From Comamonadaceae bacterium (GTDB lineage: Bacteria; Pseudomonadota; Gammaproteobacteria; Burkholderiales; Burkholderiaceae_C), in NCBI GenBank assembly GCA_011391745.1, contig JAABPX010000041.1, positions 1 through 35,104 of the forward strand: a stretch of 35,104 nt of DNA, given 5' to 3'. How positions within the stretch are numbered: the stretch's first letter is position 1; each line of letters opens with the position of its first letter. The translations under genes were made by a program, and so were the position numbers. This document shows positions 1 through 9,806 of this stretch, piece after piece. The notes beneath the pieces are model-generated. The model was given only the letters and a program-made list of their open reading frames with translations, ran no database searches and had not been told where the DNA came from.

Positions 1-2096
1 CCGTGACCGAAGAGGCCACGCCCACCACCCAAGCCAGCCCCGGCCTGTTCGACCTGACCAGCCTGCAGCGAGAGGCCAATGGCAAGTTCGGCTTTTCGGC
101 CAAGACCACGCTGGCGCTGGCCCAAAGCCTGTACGAGCGCCACAAGGCCCTGACCTACCCCCGTACCGATTCGCGCCACCTGCCCGAAGACTACGTGCCC
201 GTGGCCAAGCAGACCTTTGAAATGCTGGCCGACAGCGGCATGCGCCACCTGGCCCCGCACGCGCTCACGGCACTTAACAACAACTACGTGCGCAAGATCC
301 CGCGCGTGTTTGACAACAAAAAGGTCTCGGACCACTTCGCCATCATCCCCACGCTGCAAGCGCCCAGCGGCCTGTCGGAGGCCGAGCAAAAGTTGTATGA
401 CTTGGTGGTGCGCCGCTTCATGGCGGTGTTCTTCCCCAGCGCCGAATACCAAGTCACCACCCGAATCAGCGTCGCTGCGGGCCACAGCTTCAAGACCGTG
501 GGCAAGGTGCTGGTCAAACCTGGCTGGCTCGCCATTTATGGCAAAGAAGCCGCAGCCGAAGTCGAAGACGCCAAAGACGGTGACAAAGGCCAGAACCTGG
601 TGCCGGTGCAACCCGGCGAACAGGTGGGCGTGGAATCGGTCGAGTCCAAGGGCCTGAAGACCCGCCCACCCGCCCGCTATTCAGAAGCCACGCTGCTGGG
701 CGCCATGGAAGGCGCCGGCAAGATGGTCGACGACGACGAACTGCGCGAAGCCATGCAGGAAAAAGGCCTGGGCACACCCGCCACGCGCGCGGCCATCATC
801 GAAGGTCTGATCAACGAAAAATACATGCTGCGTGAAGGCCGAGAGATCATCCCCACTGCCAAGGCTTTCCAGCTCATGACGTTGCTGCGCGGCCTGCAGG
901 TCGAAGAGCTCTCGCGCCCCGAACTCACGGGCGAGTGGGAATACAAGCTGGCCCAGATGGAGCAAGGCAAATTGAGCCGCGCCACCTTCATGGCTGAGAT
1001 CGCGGCCATGACCGAGCACATCGTCAAGAAGGCCAAAGAATACGACCGCGACACCGTGCCCGGTGACTACGCCACGCTCAGCACACCTTGCCCCAACTGC
1101 GGCGGTGTGGTGAAAGAAAACTACCGCCGATACACCTGCACCGGGGCCGACGGCGCGAGCGACGGCTGCGGCTTCTCCTTTGGCAAATCGCCTGCGGGCC
1201 GCACCTTTGAGGTGGCCGAGGTGGAGCGGTTCATGCGCGACAAAAAAATCGGCCCGCTGGACGGCTTCCGATCCAAAGCTGGCTGGCCCTTCGTGGCCGA
1301 GATGGCGCTCAAGTACAACGAAGAAGAAAAGAACTGGAAGCTCGAATTCGACTTTGGCGACGACAAGAAGAACGAAGAGAGTGGCGAGATCGTCGAGTTC
1401 ACCGACGAAGCGTTGGGCGCTTGCCCCAAATGCGGCAGCGCGGTGCACGAGCACGGCAACCACTACGTGTGCAGCAAAGCCGTGCCCACGAACGAACAAC
1501 CCACACCGAGTTGCGACTTCAAGACCGGCAAGCTCATCTTGCAGCAGCCGGTGGAGCGCGAGCAGGTTGTCAAACTGCTGGCCAACGGCAAAACAGACGT
1601 GCTCGACAAGTTCGTGAGCAACCGCACCCGCCGCCCTTTCAAGGCCATGCTGGCCTGGAACCCCGAAGAGGGCAAAGTGACGTTTGAGTTCGAGCCCCGT
1701 GAAGGCGGCAAGAAATACCCGCCCCGCAAGACGGCGGCGACCAAGACGCCGTTTGGCAAAGCGGCTGCAAAGAAAACCACGGTCAAGACAGCCGCCAAAA
1801 CCACCAAAGCCCCTGCGGCCAAAAAAGCAGCCAAACCGGCCGCCGAAAAAGCCCCGCGCAAAGCCGCCGTGGGCACCCTCAAACCCAGCCCAGCCCTGAT
1901 GGCCGTGATTGGCGACGGTACGTACGCCCGCACCGAAGTGGTCAAGAAAATCTGGGACTACATCAAAGCCAACAACCTACAAGACCCGGCGGACAAACGC
2001 TCAATCAAGGCCGACGCCAAGTTGCAAGCGGTGTTTGGTAAGGGCCAAGCCACCATGTTTGAGTTGGCGGGGATTATTGGCAAGCACCTGAGCTGA
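1..2096 (+). CDS. topB: DNA topoisomerase III, C-terminal part, with SWIB-domain tail (5' end outside window)
   Basis: Type IA topoisomerase, which cuts one DNA strand through a tyrosine and passes the other strand. The frame is open from the first bases, so the N-terminal Toprim domain lies upstream of the window. The catalytic Tyr is in TYPRTDSR, about residue 52 of the visible part. Two Cys4-type zinc-ribbon regions follow (CPNCGG...CGF near 360-395 and CPKCGS...C near 475-510). Next comes a Lys/Ala/Thr-rich, histone-H1-like linker (about 575-625), and the last 70 residues match the SWIB fold ([37 protein letters not shown]). SWIB tails on type IA topoisomerases are known in chlamydiae and occur in Burkholderiales. 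The gene converges on the sensor kinase gene with a 24-bp gap. Family assignment is firm; topB rather than topA rests on overall similarity and the linker/SWIB layout. Confidence 0.9.
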   Translation, partial: VTEEATPTTQASPGLFDLTSLQREANGKFGFSAKTTLALAQSLYERHKALTYPRTDSRHLPEDYVPVAKQTFEMLADSGMRHLAPHALTALNNNYVRKIPRVFDNKKVSDHFAIIPTLQAPSGLSEAEQKLYDLVVRRFMAVFFPSAEYQVTTRISVAAGHSFKTVGKVLVKPGWLAIYGKEAAAEVEDAKDGDKGQNLVPVQPGEQVGVESVESKGLKTRPPARYSEATLLGAMEGAGKMVDDDELREAMQEKGLGTPATRAAIIEGLINEKYMLREGREIIPTAKAFQLMTLLRGLQVEELSRPELTGEWEYKLAQMEQGKLSRATFMAEIAAMTEHIVKKAKEYDRDTVPGDYATLSTPCPNCGGVVKENYRRYTCTGADGASDGCGFSFGKSPAGRTFEVAEVERFMRDKKIGPLDGFRSKAGWPFVAEMALKYNEEEKNWKLEFDFGDDKKNEESGEIVEFTDEALGACPKCGSAVHEHGNHYVCSKAVPTNEQPTPSCDFKTGKLILQQPVEREQVVKLLANGKTDVLDKFVSNRTRRPFKAMLAWNPEEGKVTFEFEPREGGKKYPPRKTAATKTPFGKAAAKKTTVKTAAKTTKAPAAKKAAKPAAEKAPRKAAVGTLKPSPALMAVIGDGTYARTEVVKKIWDYIKANNLQDPADKRSIKADAKLQAVFGKGQATMFELAGIIGKHLS

Positions 2097-2112
2097 TGGG
2101 CGTCATCGGCTC
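2090..2112. other. Stem-loop at the topB stop codon
   Basis: GAGC-T-GATG pairs with CATC-G-GCTC around the 5-nt loop GGCGT, giving a 9-bp stem with one wobble pair. It contains the topB stop codon and lies between converging genes. No T-run follows on either strand, so it could be a transcript end or a stabilising hairpin rather than a textbook terminator. Confidence 0.45.
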
Positions 2113-2120
2113 GATCGGGC

Positions 2121-3632
2121 TCAGTGGGGGTCGGGCTGGTTGGGGATGAACCGCACCGAAACCTTGAGCCCAGGTCGTAAGCGCTCGGGGTGCGCGGCGT
2201 CCATGGCGATGTCCGCGCCATGTTGCTGCGCGATTTCATGCACGATGGCCAGGCCCAAGCCGGAGCCGTCCACGTTGGTGCCCAAGGCCCGGTAAAACGG
2301 TTGCAAAACCAGGCCACGTTCGCTCTCGGCAATGCCAGGGCCGTTGTCTTCGACTTGCAAAATTTGCACGCCGCTGTAGGGGTCAAAAAACACCCGCACC
2401 GTCACCACGCCTTGACGCCCGGAGTAGTTGATGGCGTTGTCCACCAAGTTGCGCACCATCTCTTGCAGCAAGGTGGTGTTGCCATGAATGTGATGCGCGT
2501 GGGGAATGGTGCTTGGGCCTTCGTAGCCCAAGTCAACACCGTGCTCCAAGGCGCGGGGCACCGAGTCCTGCACCACGGCGGTGACGAGCTTGGACAAATC
2601 GATGCGCGCAATCGGTAGGCTGCGGCCAGTGGTTTCGGCCCGCGCCAGCGCCAGCAATTGGTTGACGGTGTGTGTGGCGCGAACGCTTGAGCGTGCGATG
2701 TGTTGCAACGAATTGCGAATTTCTTTGGGGTCGTTCTCGCGTTGCGCCAAATCGGCCTGCATGCGCAAACCGGCCAGCGGTGTTTTGAGTTGGTGGGCGG
2801 CGTCGGCCAAAAAGCGTTTTTGGGTGCTCAGCGAGGTTTTGAGTCGGCTGAGCAAGTCGTTGATGGACGACACCAAAGGGGCCACTTCTTGCGGGATGAA
2901 CGACTCTTCAATGGGGCTGAGGTCGTCGGGCTTGCGCGCGCGAATGCGTTGCTCAAGTTCGTTTAAAGGGTGAATGCCGCGTACCAAGGCCAGCCAAACC
3001 AGCAGCACCGCCAGAGGCAAAATCACAAACTGCGGCACCATCACGCCTTTGATGATTTCTGTGGCCAAGGTCGAACGTTTGCCCATGGTCTCAGCGATTT
3101 GCATCAGCACCAAGCGGCCGCCGGGGTCGCCCGAAGCCAGCCACAAGTAGGCCACACGCACCTCATCGCCGCGCACGTTGTCGGTGCGTAGCAGCACCCG
3201 CCCAGGCACGGGGGTGACGTTGTCGCGCGGCAGCGGTATGTCGGCATCGCCGCTGACCACCTCGCCCCGGGGCGAAACCACTTGGTGGTAAATCAAATCG
3301 GTGTCGTCGGCGCGCAGCAGGTCACGCGCTTGGTCACTGAGCTTGAACTGGACTTGACTGTCTTGGATCACCACCAATTGCGTGAGCGCTTGCAGGTTGT
3401 ATTCCAGCGCACGGTCAAAGGGTTTGCTCGCGATGCCTTGGGCCACGAACCAGGTCAGCGCCAAAGACAAGGGCCACAACAGCAGCAAGGGCGTGAGCAT
3501 CCAGTCCAGGATTTCGCCAAACAGGCTGCGCTGTTCGCGCTGAAACAAGCCAAACGACAACGCCTCTGGGCGCTCTTCGGGGGCCAGAGCGTCCAGCGGG
3601 TTGGGGGTGGCGTCAGCCGGGGATTTTCTCAA
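2121..3632 (-). CDS. Two-component sensor histidine kinase (TctE/QseC-like)
   Basis: Inner-membrane sensor kinase. A first membrane segment (WMLTPLLLLWPLSLALTWFV) is followed by a periplasmic domain resembling the 2CSK_N sensor family. A second membrane segment (VILPLAVLLVWLALV) leads into a HAMP linker. The H-box is FLADAAHQLKTPLAGLR, the N-box NLVDNAINYS, and the ATP-binding G-boxes are VEDNGPGI and GSGLGLAIV. It lies directly downstream of its response regulator gene and overlaps it. The start is unsettled: the longest frame begins with TTG at 3716, deep inside the regulator gene. TTG at 3632 (chosen, 20-bp overlap) and TTG at 3560 are more sensible; no ATG exists before the first membrane segment. 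The signal sensed cannot be read from the sequence. Confidence 0.9.
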   Translation of the reverse strand: MRKSPADATPNPLDALAPEERPEALSFGLFQREQRSLFGEILDWMLTPLLLLWPLSLALTWFVAQGIASKPFDRALEYNLQALTQLVVIQDSQVQFKLSDQARDLLRADDTDLIYHQVVSPRGEVVSGDADIPLPRDNVTPVPGRVLLRTDNVRGDEVRVAYLWLASGDPGGRLVLMQIAETMGKRSTLATEIIKGVMVPQFVILPLAVLLVWLALVRGIHPLNELEQRIRARKPDDLSPIEESFIPQEVAPLVSSINDLLSRLKTSLSTQKRFLADAAHQLKTPLAGLRMQADLAQRENDPKEIRNSLQHIARSSVRATHTVNQLLALARAETTGRSLPIARIDLSKLVTAVVQDSVPRALEHGVDLGYEGPSTIPHAHHIHGNTTLLQEMVRNLVDNAINYSGRQGVVTVRVFFDPYSGVQILQVEDNGPGIAESERGLVLQPFYRALGTNVDGSGLGLAIVHEIAQQHGADIAMDAAHPERLRPGLKVSVRFIPNQPDPH

Positions 3633-4287
3633 GGCAATAACCCAAACCGCGCACCGTGGCGATGCGGATGGGGCCTTTTTCGATCTTTTTGCGCAGGCGA
3701 TGGATGTAGACCTCAATGGCGTTGTTGCTCACCTCTTCGCCCCACTCGCACAAGCGCTCGACCAGCTGGTCTTTGCTGACCAAACGGCCCGCCCGTTGCA
3801 GCAACACCTCAAGCAAGCCCAGTTCGCGCGCTGAGAGTTCAACCATGCGCCCGTCGATGGTGGCCACACGACCGGCTTGGTCGTACTCCAGTGGGCCGTG
3901 TTTGATGGTGTTGGTGGTGCCGCCCATGCCACGGCGTGTGAGGGCGCGAACCCGCGCTTCGAGCTCCTGCAAAGAAAACGGTTTGGCCATGTAGTCGTCG
4001 GCACCGACGTCCAAGCCCTTGACCCGCTCCTCGACGCTGTCGGCTGCGGTCAAGATCAGCACCGGCATGGACGAGCCGCGCGAACGCAAGCGCTTGAGCA
4101 CTTCCAGGCCGTGCATGCGCGGCAAGCCCAAATCGAGGATGAGCAAATCGAACTCGTTGTTGATCATCAGGGCCGCATCGGCCTCGCTGCCCGTGGCCAC
4201 GTGGTCCACGGCGGCCCCCGAATTGCGCAGCGTGCGCAAAAGGCCATCGGCCAGCACTTGGTCGTCTTCGGCGATCAAAATACGCAT
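3613..4287 (-). CDS. OmpR-family response regulator
   Basis: A DNA-binding response regulator of 224 residues, the usual length. The receiver domain has the acidic pocket EDD at 7-9, phospho-acceptor Asp52 (LILDLGLPRMHG), Thr80 and Lys102 (AKPF). The C-terminal half is a winged helix of OmpR type (ELSARELGLLEVLL, NAIEVYIHRLRKKI, VRGLGYCLE). A good ribosome-binding site (GGCAGGAGA) sits just upstream of the ATG. The gene is followed by its kinase with overlapping ends and preceded, 54 bp away and on the same strand, by a MarR-type gene that may share its transcript. The sequence is closest in character to the QseB/TctD group. Confidence 0.95.
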   Translation of the reverse strand: MRILIAEDDQVLADGLLRTLRNSGAAVDHVATGSEADAALMINNEFDLLILDLGLPRMHGLEVLKRLRSRGSSMPVLILTAADSVEERVKGLDVGADDYMAKPFSLQELEARVRALTRRGMGGTTNTIKHGPLEYDQAGRVATIDGRMVELSARELGLLEVLLQRAGRLVSKDQLVERLCEWGEEVSNNAIEVYIHRLRKKIEKGPIRIATVRGLGYCLEKIPG

Positions 4288-4341
4288 GGTTTGTCTCCTG
4301 CCGGCCTGAGGTCGATCGATGTGTGGTGTGAGCGTGCTATT

Positions 4342-4833
4342 TTAGGCCTCGCTGCCGTAGGCTTCCAAGCCTAGGGTAACCACGGTGGCCACCGCTGGCC
4401 CCACGAGGCTGCGAAATTCGGCCTCGGCCTGCGTCACCGCCGCCTCAAAGGCCGACAGCCACAGCAAGCCATCGGCGGTGAACACCACGCGTTTGGCGCG
4501 CGCATCCAATGGGTCCGGCTCGCGGCGCACCAAACCCCAAGCCTCGCACTGTGTGACCAAATCGCCCATGGCCTGTTTGCTCATCCCGGCTTGGTGGGCC
4601 AGTTCGGTCAGGCGCGAACCGTTCAAACCCAAGTGGCGCGTGATGTGCACGTGGGCGGCACCGATTTGGGCGCGCGCGGCGAGGTTGGACAAGGCCAAGG
4701 GGACTTGGACATCGTGCGCCATGTGGTGCAACACGCGTTCGTCGAAACGGCGCAAGGCCAGCCCAAGCAAGCGTCCCAAATGGCCGCTGCGCCAGCGGTC
4801 GTCCGTGATGGGTTGAACAGGGTTGTGGTGCAT
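4342..4833 (-). CDS. MarR-family transcriptional regulator
   Basis: A 163-residue winged-helix regulator when started at the ATG at 4833; the frame stays open up to a TTG at 4887. The region around LTELAHQAGMSKQAMGDLVTQCEAWGLVRREPD has the helix-turn-helix plus wing expected of MarR proteins, including the D-x-R-A-K/R wing pattern (DPLDARAKRVVFT). The ligand is unknown. It is divergent from recA, with 136 bp between the two start codons, and lies upstream of the OmpR-type pair on the same strand. An AT-rich patch at 4871-4885 would be a natural place for its operator, but I cannot identify one with confidence. No clear Shine-Dalgarno sequence precedes the chosen ATG. Confidence 0.82.
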   Translation of the reverse strand: MHHNPVQPITDDRWRSGHLGRLLGLALRRFDERVLHHMAHDVQVPLALSNLAARAQIGAAHVHITRHLGLNGSRLTELAHQAGMSKQAMGDLVTQCEAWGLVRREPDPLDARAKRVVFTADGLLWLSAFEAAVTQAEAEFRSLVGPAVATVVTLGLEAYGSEA

Positions 4834-4890
4834 GGGTAAATGGTAAGGCAAACTGACCAAAAAACGGATGATTAACGATATATTCAACCC

Positions 4891-4930
4891 TACAATGCTG
4901 TTCAGGCATCCAGCCTGTATGCATCAACAC
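4891..4930 (+). promoter_or_regulatory. Candidate recA promoter with degenerate LexA boxes
   Basis: TACAAT at 4891-4896 is a good -10 box, but no convincing -35 precedes it. Just downstream are two imperfect SOS-box-like elements. CTGT-N8-CCAG spans 4898-4913 and CTGT-N8-ACAC spans 4915-4930. The LexA consensus is CTGT-N8-ACAG, so each has one mismatch. Their position at the expected transcript start suits LexA repression of recA, but this is an inference. Confidence 0.4.
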
Positions 4931-4969
4931 CCACCGCCCGCTGAGTCGGGCCCATCGAGGAGAAACACC

Positions 4970-6100
4970 ATGGACGCAAGTTTCAAAGGCATGAACAGCG
5001 AAAAAACCAAAGCCCTGCAAGCCGCTTTGTCGCAAATTGAAAAACAGTTTGGCAAGGGCACCATCATGCGCTTGGGCGAGGGCGAAGTGATTGAGGACAT
5101 TCAAGTGGTCTCCACCGGCTCCTTGGGTCTGGACATTGCCTTGGGCGTGGGCGGTTTGCCCCGTGGCCGGGTGGTGGAAATTTATGGCCCTGAGTCGTCG
5201 GGCAAAACCACCCTCACGCTGCAGGTCATCGCCGAAATGCAAAAACTCGGGGGCCAGTGCGCTTTTGTGGATGCGGAACACGCCTTGGATATTCAATACG
5301 CCCAAAAACTCGGCGTGGACCTGCAAGAGCTGCTCATCAGCCAACCCGACACCGGCGAGCAGGCCTTGGAGATCGTCGACAGCCTGGTGCGCTCGGGCGC
5401 TGTGGACCTGATCGTGGTGGACTCCGTGGCGGCACTCACCCCCAAAGCCGAACTCGAAGGCGACATGGGCGACAGCTTGCCCGGTTTGCAAGCCCGTTTG
5501 ATGAGCCAGGCCCTGCGCAAGCTCACCGCCACCATCAAAAAGACCAATTGCATGGTCATCTTCATCAACCAAATCCGCATGAAGATCGGCGTCATGTTTG
5601 GCAGCCCCGAAACCACCACCGGTGGCAATGCGTTGAAGTTTTATGCTTCGGTGCGCATCGACATTCGCCGCACCGGCACCATCAAAAAAGGCGACGAAGC
5701 CATTGGCAACGAAACCAAGGTCAAGGTGGTGAAAAACAAGGTGGCGCCCCCGTTTAAAACCGCCGAGTTCGATATTTTGTTTGGCGAGGGCATCAGCCGC
5801 GAAGGCGAAATCATCGACATGGGCGTGAACGCCAACATCATCGACAAGTCCGGCGCTTGGTACGCCTACCAAGGCGAAAAAATTGGCCAAGGCCGCGACA
5901 ACGCGCGTGAGTTTTTGCGCGAAAACCCCGAGCTGCGTGTCGAAATCGAAAACAAGGTGCGTGAATCGCTGGGGGTGCCTTTGCTGCCCGCCGATGAGAT
6001 CGCGGTACTCGCCAAACCAGCCGAAGCGCTCAAAGCCCCCAAGGCACCGAAGGCGGCCAAAGAGGTCAAAGACAAAGAGCCCAAAGAACTGGCGGAGTGA
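4970..6100 (+). CDS. recA: Recombinase A
   Basis: RecA forms filaments on single-stranded DNA, drives strand exchange and triggers LexA self-cleavage in the SOS response. The 376-residue length is typical. The Walker A motif GPESSGKT is at residues 73-80, the Walker B region reads [10 protein letters not shown], and the loop after it carries the MSQALRKLT and [14 protein letters not shown] signatures. The C-terminal tail is rich in Lys, Ala and Glu. The start was chosen at the ATG at 4970, preceded by GAGGAGA, in place of an upstream in-frame start at 4868 that would run through the promoter. recX follows immediately, the usual arrangement. Confidence 0.98.
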   Translation: MDASFKGMNSEKTKALQAALSQIEKQFGKGTIMRLGEGEVIEDIQVVSTGSLGLDIALGVGGLPRGRVVEIYGPESSGKTTLTLQVIAEMQKLGGQCAFVDAEHALDIQYAQKLGVDLQELLISQPDTGEQALEIVDSLVRSGAVDLIVVDSVAALTPKAELEGDMGDSLPGLQARLMSQALRKLTATIKKTNCMVIFINQIRMKIGVMFGSPETTTGGNALKFYASVRIDIRRTGTIKKGDEAIGNETKVKVVKNKVAPPFKTAEFDILFGEGISREGEIIDMGVNANIIDKSGAWYAYQGEKIGQGRDNAREFLRENPELRVEIENKVRESLGVPLLPADEIAVLAKPAEALKAPKAPKAAKEVKDKEPKELAE

Positions 6101-6106
6101 TTGGCC

Positions 6107-6538
6107 GTGCCGTTTGTGCGCTCACTCAAAGCCCGCGCTTTGCATTTGTTGAGTCAGCGGGAACACTCGCGTGCCGAGCTGGAGCGCAAGCTCAAGCCGC
6201 ACGAAGACGTGCCTGGTGAGTTGGCCCAAGCCTTGGACGATCTGCAAGCCCGCGACTTCATCAACGATGGCCGCGCCATTGAATCCGTCATTAACCACCG
6301 GGCACGCAAGGTCGGCGGTGCGCGGCTCAAACAAGAGTTGGCGGCCAAGGGTTTGGGTGGTGAAGCGGTGGGGCTGGCGCTGGCGGCGCTCAAAGACAGT
6401 GAGCTTGATCGGGCCCGTGCCGTGTGGTTACACAAATTCGGCCAGCGCCCACAGGACCCGCGCGAACACGCCAAACAAACCCGGTTTTTGCTCAACCGGG
6501 GGTTTGCCGCAGAGGTGGTCAGTCAAGTGTTGCGTTGA
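6107..6538 (+). CDS. recX: RecX regulatory protein
   Basis: A small helical modulator that binds RecA and limits filament growth. About 144 residues with the repeated three-helix RecX pattern (ALHLLSQREHSRAELERKL, LDDLQARDFINDGRAIESVI, RVKFLLNRGF-like C-terminal repeat). It directly follows recA. Two starts are possible: TTG at 6101, touching the recA stop codon, or GTG at 6107, which lies 10 nt after a GGAG motif at the recA end and is preferred here. The last part of the gene contains an inverted repeat (CCGGTT-N7-AACCGG, about 6482-6500) that could affect transcript ends toward the converging argC. Confidence 0.93.
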   Translation: MPFVRSLKARALHLLSQREHSRAELERKLKPHEDVPGELAQALDDLQARDFINDGRAIESVINHRARKVGGARLKQELAAKGLGGEAVGLALAALKDSELDRARAVWLHKFGQRPQDPREHAKQTRFLLNRGFAAEVVSQVLR

Positions 6539-6549
6539 GCGCGCGGGGG

Positions 6550-7467
6550 TTAAACACCCAACATCAGGCGCAGGTTTTGTACCGCTGCGCCGCTGGCGCC
6601 TTTGCCCAAATTGTCCAAGCGCGCCATCAGCACCGCGTGGCGGTGGGTCTCGTTGGCAAACACACGGATTTCGAGTTGGTTGGTGTCGTTGAGTGCGGTG
6701 GCGTCGAGCTTGCCGTTGTCGGTGGCTGGGTGTACGCTGACCATGCCGTCGGCCACGGCACCGTAGTGTTGTGCCAGCGCGGCGTGCAAGTCGGCGGCGC
6801 TGGGTCGACCGGGCAACTCGTCCAAATGCAGCGGCAGCTGCACCAACATGCCTTGGCGGAAGTTGCCCACCGAGGGCACGAACAGCGGACGGCGGCGCAG
6901 GCCGGTGTGGGCCATGATTTCAGGAATGTGTTTGTGCTCCAAGCCCAAGGCGTAGGCCTCAAACAAGGGCGCTTTGCCCGCTTCGAAGTCTTCGATCATG
7001 GCGCGCCCACCACCCGAATAACCGCTCACCGAGGGCAAGGCCACGGGGCAATCGGCGGGGATCAATTCCGCGTCAATGAGCGGGCGTAACAAAGCAATCG
7101 CGCCGGTGGCGTAACAGCCGGGGTTGGCCACGCGATCGGCTCTCATTACCGCTTCGCGTTGGCCAGCGGCCAGCTCGGGAAAGCCATAGACCCAACCCGG
7201 CGCCACGCGGTGCGCGGTGGAGGCGTCGATGATTTTGGGCTTGGTCCCGCTCAGGGCATCGATCATGGCCACCGATTCGCGGGCGTGGTCGTCGTGCAAA
7301 CACAAGATGACCAGATCCACACGCGCCATGATCTCGCGTTTGGCTTGCGGGTCTTTGCGGTGCTCGGGCGCAATGGACACCAACTCAATGCCCGAGAGGT
7401 GCTGCAGGCGCTCGCGAATTTGCAGGCCGGTGGTGCCGGCTTCGCCATCGATGAATACGTGGTGCAT
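6550..7467 (-). CDS. argC: N-acetyl-gamma-glutamyl-phosphate reductase, short (type 2) form
   Basis: Reduces N-acetylglutamyl phosphate to the semialdehyde with NADPH, in arginine biosynthesis. 305 residues. The N-terminus [18 protein letters not shown] is the nucleotide-binding start typical of the short AGPR class. IIDASTAHR and GWVYGFPEL follow, and the catalytic Cys is in [27 protein letters not shown] lies in the C-terminal part. The more common long form is about 340 residues. The gene is alone on the minus strand between recX and sucC and not near other arg genes, so a second, long argC elsewhere in the genome is possible. Confidence 0.93.
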   Translation of the reverse strand: MHHVFIDGEAGTTGLQIRERLQHLSGIELVSIAPEHRKDPQAKREIMARVDLVILCLHDDHARESVAMIDALSGTKPKIIDASTAHRVAPGWVYGFPELAAGQREAVMRADRVANPGCYATGAIALLRPLIDAELIPADCPVALPSVSGYSGGGRAMIEDFEAGKAPLFEAYALGLEHKHIPEIMAHTGLRRRPLFVPSVGNFRQGMLVQLPLHLDELPGRPSAADLHAALAQHYGAVADGMVSVHPATDNGKLDATALNDTNQLEIRVFANETHRHAVLMARLDNLGKGASGAAVQNLRLMLGV

Positions 7468-7655
7468 GGGGCTTGCCTTGTCAGGTCGGGTTCAGTCTGA
7501 GACCCGTATAATTATGCATTATGTAAGCGATACCCATCCGAGTATGGTGCGTTGCAGCATGATACATTCCCGCAGTTGCTGCACAACAGCCGCCTCGGCC
7601 GATCCAGCGTTGCCGCTGACCGGGATCAGTACCCATCCATCCTGAGAGAGAGCTC
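7468..7655 (+). promoter_or_regulatory. sucCD upstream region, longest gap in the window
   Basis: This 188-bp stretch separates the divergent argC and sucC starts and holds no convincing gene. TATAAT at 7507-7512 is a perfect -10 box on the plus strand, but no good -35 lies 16-18 bp upstream (TTGTCA at 7478 is too far). It would give a leader of about 135 nt before sucC. The leader contains a 7-bp inverted repeat, TGCAGCA (7553-7559) with TGCTGCA (7577-7583). AT-rich ATAAT-N5-ATTAT overlaps the -10 region. GAGAGAGAG just before the sucC ATG serves as the ribosome-binding site. Confidence 0.5.
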
Positions 7656-8816
<1,161 letters not shown>

Positions 8817-8825
8817 TGACTTTGC

Positions 8826-8849
8826 GGGACAGATCTTCAGCTCTGTCCC
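8826..8849 (+). other. Stem-loop between sucC and sucD
   Basis: A perfect 8-bp stem, GGGACAGA (8826-8833) with TCTGTCCC (8842-8849), closes an 8-nt loop. It fills most of the 52-bp intercistronic gap and ends about 10 nt before the AGGAAA ribosome-binding site of sucD. No T-run follows. An RNA-stability or processing element, or a balancing device for the two subunits, fits better than a terminator. Confidence 0.55.
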
Positions 8850-8868
8850 CAACTGATTAGGAAAACCC

Positions 8869-9765
8869 ATGTCCATCTACATCAACAAAGACACCAAAGT
8901 CATCACCCAAGGCATCACCGGCAAGACCGGTCAATTCCACACGGAGAAGTGCCAGGAATACGCCAACGGCAAGAACTGTTTCGTCGCGGGCGTGAACCCC
9001 AAAAAAGCTGGCGAGTCCATCTTCAACATCCCAATTTACGCCTCGGTCAAAGAAGCCGCCACACAAACTGGCGCCACCGTGTCCGTGATCTACGTGCCGC
9101 CAGCCGGCGCAGCCGCTGCGATCTGGGAAGCCGTGGAAGCCGACCTGGACTTGGCCATCTGTATCACCGAAGGCATTCCCGTGCGTGACATGCTCGAAGT
9201 GCGCAACAAGATGAAGGCCAAGGAAGCCGCTGGCGGCAAGCGCACGCTGCTGCTCGGCCCCAACTGCCCAGGTCTAATCACCCCCGACGAAATCAAGATC
9301 GGCATCATGCCCGGTCACATCCACCGCAAAGGCCGCATCGGCGTGGTGTCCCGTTCGGGCACTTTGACCTATGAAGCCGTGGCGATGTTGACCGAAGTGG
9401 GTCTGGGCCAGTCCAGCGCCGTCGGTATCGGTGGTGACCCGATCAACGGTTTGAAGCACATCGACGTGATGAAGGCCTTCAACGACGATCCCGACACCGA
9501 CGCCGTCATCATGATCGGTGAAATTGGCGGCCCGGACGAAGCCGAAGCCGCCCAGTGGTGCAAGGCCAACATGAAGAAGCCCGTGGTGGGCTTCATCGCC
9601 GGTGTGACGGCCCCTCCCGGCAAGCGCATGGGCCACGCCGGTGCCCTGATCTCTGGCGGTGCCGACACGGCCGATGCCAAGCTCGCCATCATGGAAGCGT
9701 GCGGCTTCATCGTCACACGCAACCCGTCTGAACTGGGCAAATTGCTCAAAGCCCAATTGAAGTAA
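8869..9765 (+). CDS. sucD: Succinyl-CoA synthetase, alpha subunit
   Basis: Alpha chain carrying the phospho-histidine intermediate. 298 residues. The N-terminal CoA-binding Rossmann domain starts SIYINKDTKVITQGITGKTG and includes GVNPKKAG. GPNCPGLITPDE is in the middle, and VGIGGDPINGL and MIGEIGG are ligase signatures. The active-site His is His256 in GHAGALISGG. An AGGAAA ribosome-binding site precedes the ATG. The gene is paired with sucC. Confidence 0.98.
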   Translation: MSIYINKDTKVITQGITGKTGQFHTEKCQEYANGKNCFVAGVNPKKAGESIFNIPIYASVKEAATQTGATVSVIYVPPAGAAAAIWEAVEADLDLAICITEGIPVRDMLEVRNKMKAKEAAGGKRTLLLGPNCPGLITPDEIKIGIMPGHIHRKGRIGVVSRSGTLTYEAVAMLTEVGLGQSSAVGIGGDPINGLKHIDVMKAFNDDPDTDAVIMIGEIGGPDEAEAAQWCKANMKKPVVGFIAGVTAPPGKRMGHAGALISGGADTADAKLAIMEACGFIVTRNPSELGKLLKAQLK

Positions 9766-9806
9766 ATCGGACCGATCAGCAAAGAGGGTGACCCGGACAG
9801 CAGGCC

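Noticed and set aside
1726..1870. Lys/Ala-codon repeats in topB as a DNA tandem repeat
   Set aside because: The repetition is at amino-acid level (low-complexity linker); the DNA shows no fixed repeat unit.
4445..5890. 481-codon minus-strand open frame opposite recA
   Set aside because: Antisense to recA and the MarR-type gene region; translation has no family features.
6478..6503. Inverted repeat in the recX 3' end as a Rho-independent terminator
   Set aside because: It lies inside the coding region and has no T-run after it; kept only as a remark under recX.
7217..7645. Possible small plus-strand gene in the argC-sucC gap
   Set aside because: Most of it is antisense to argC, and the part in the gap shows no protein-like sequence or ribosome-binding site.
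9766..9776. ATCGG-A-CCGAT palindrome after sucD as a terminator
   Set aside because: A one-base loop cannot form a hairpin and no T-run follows; too short to call an operator.
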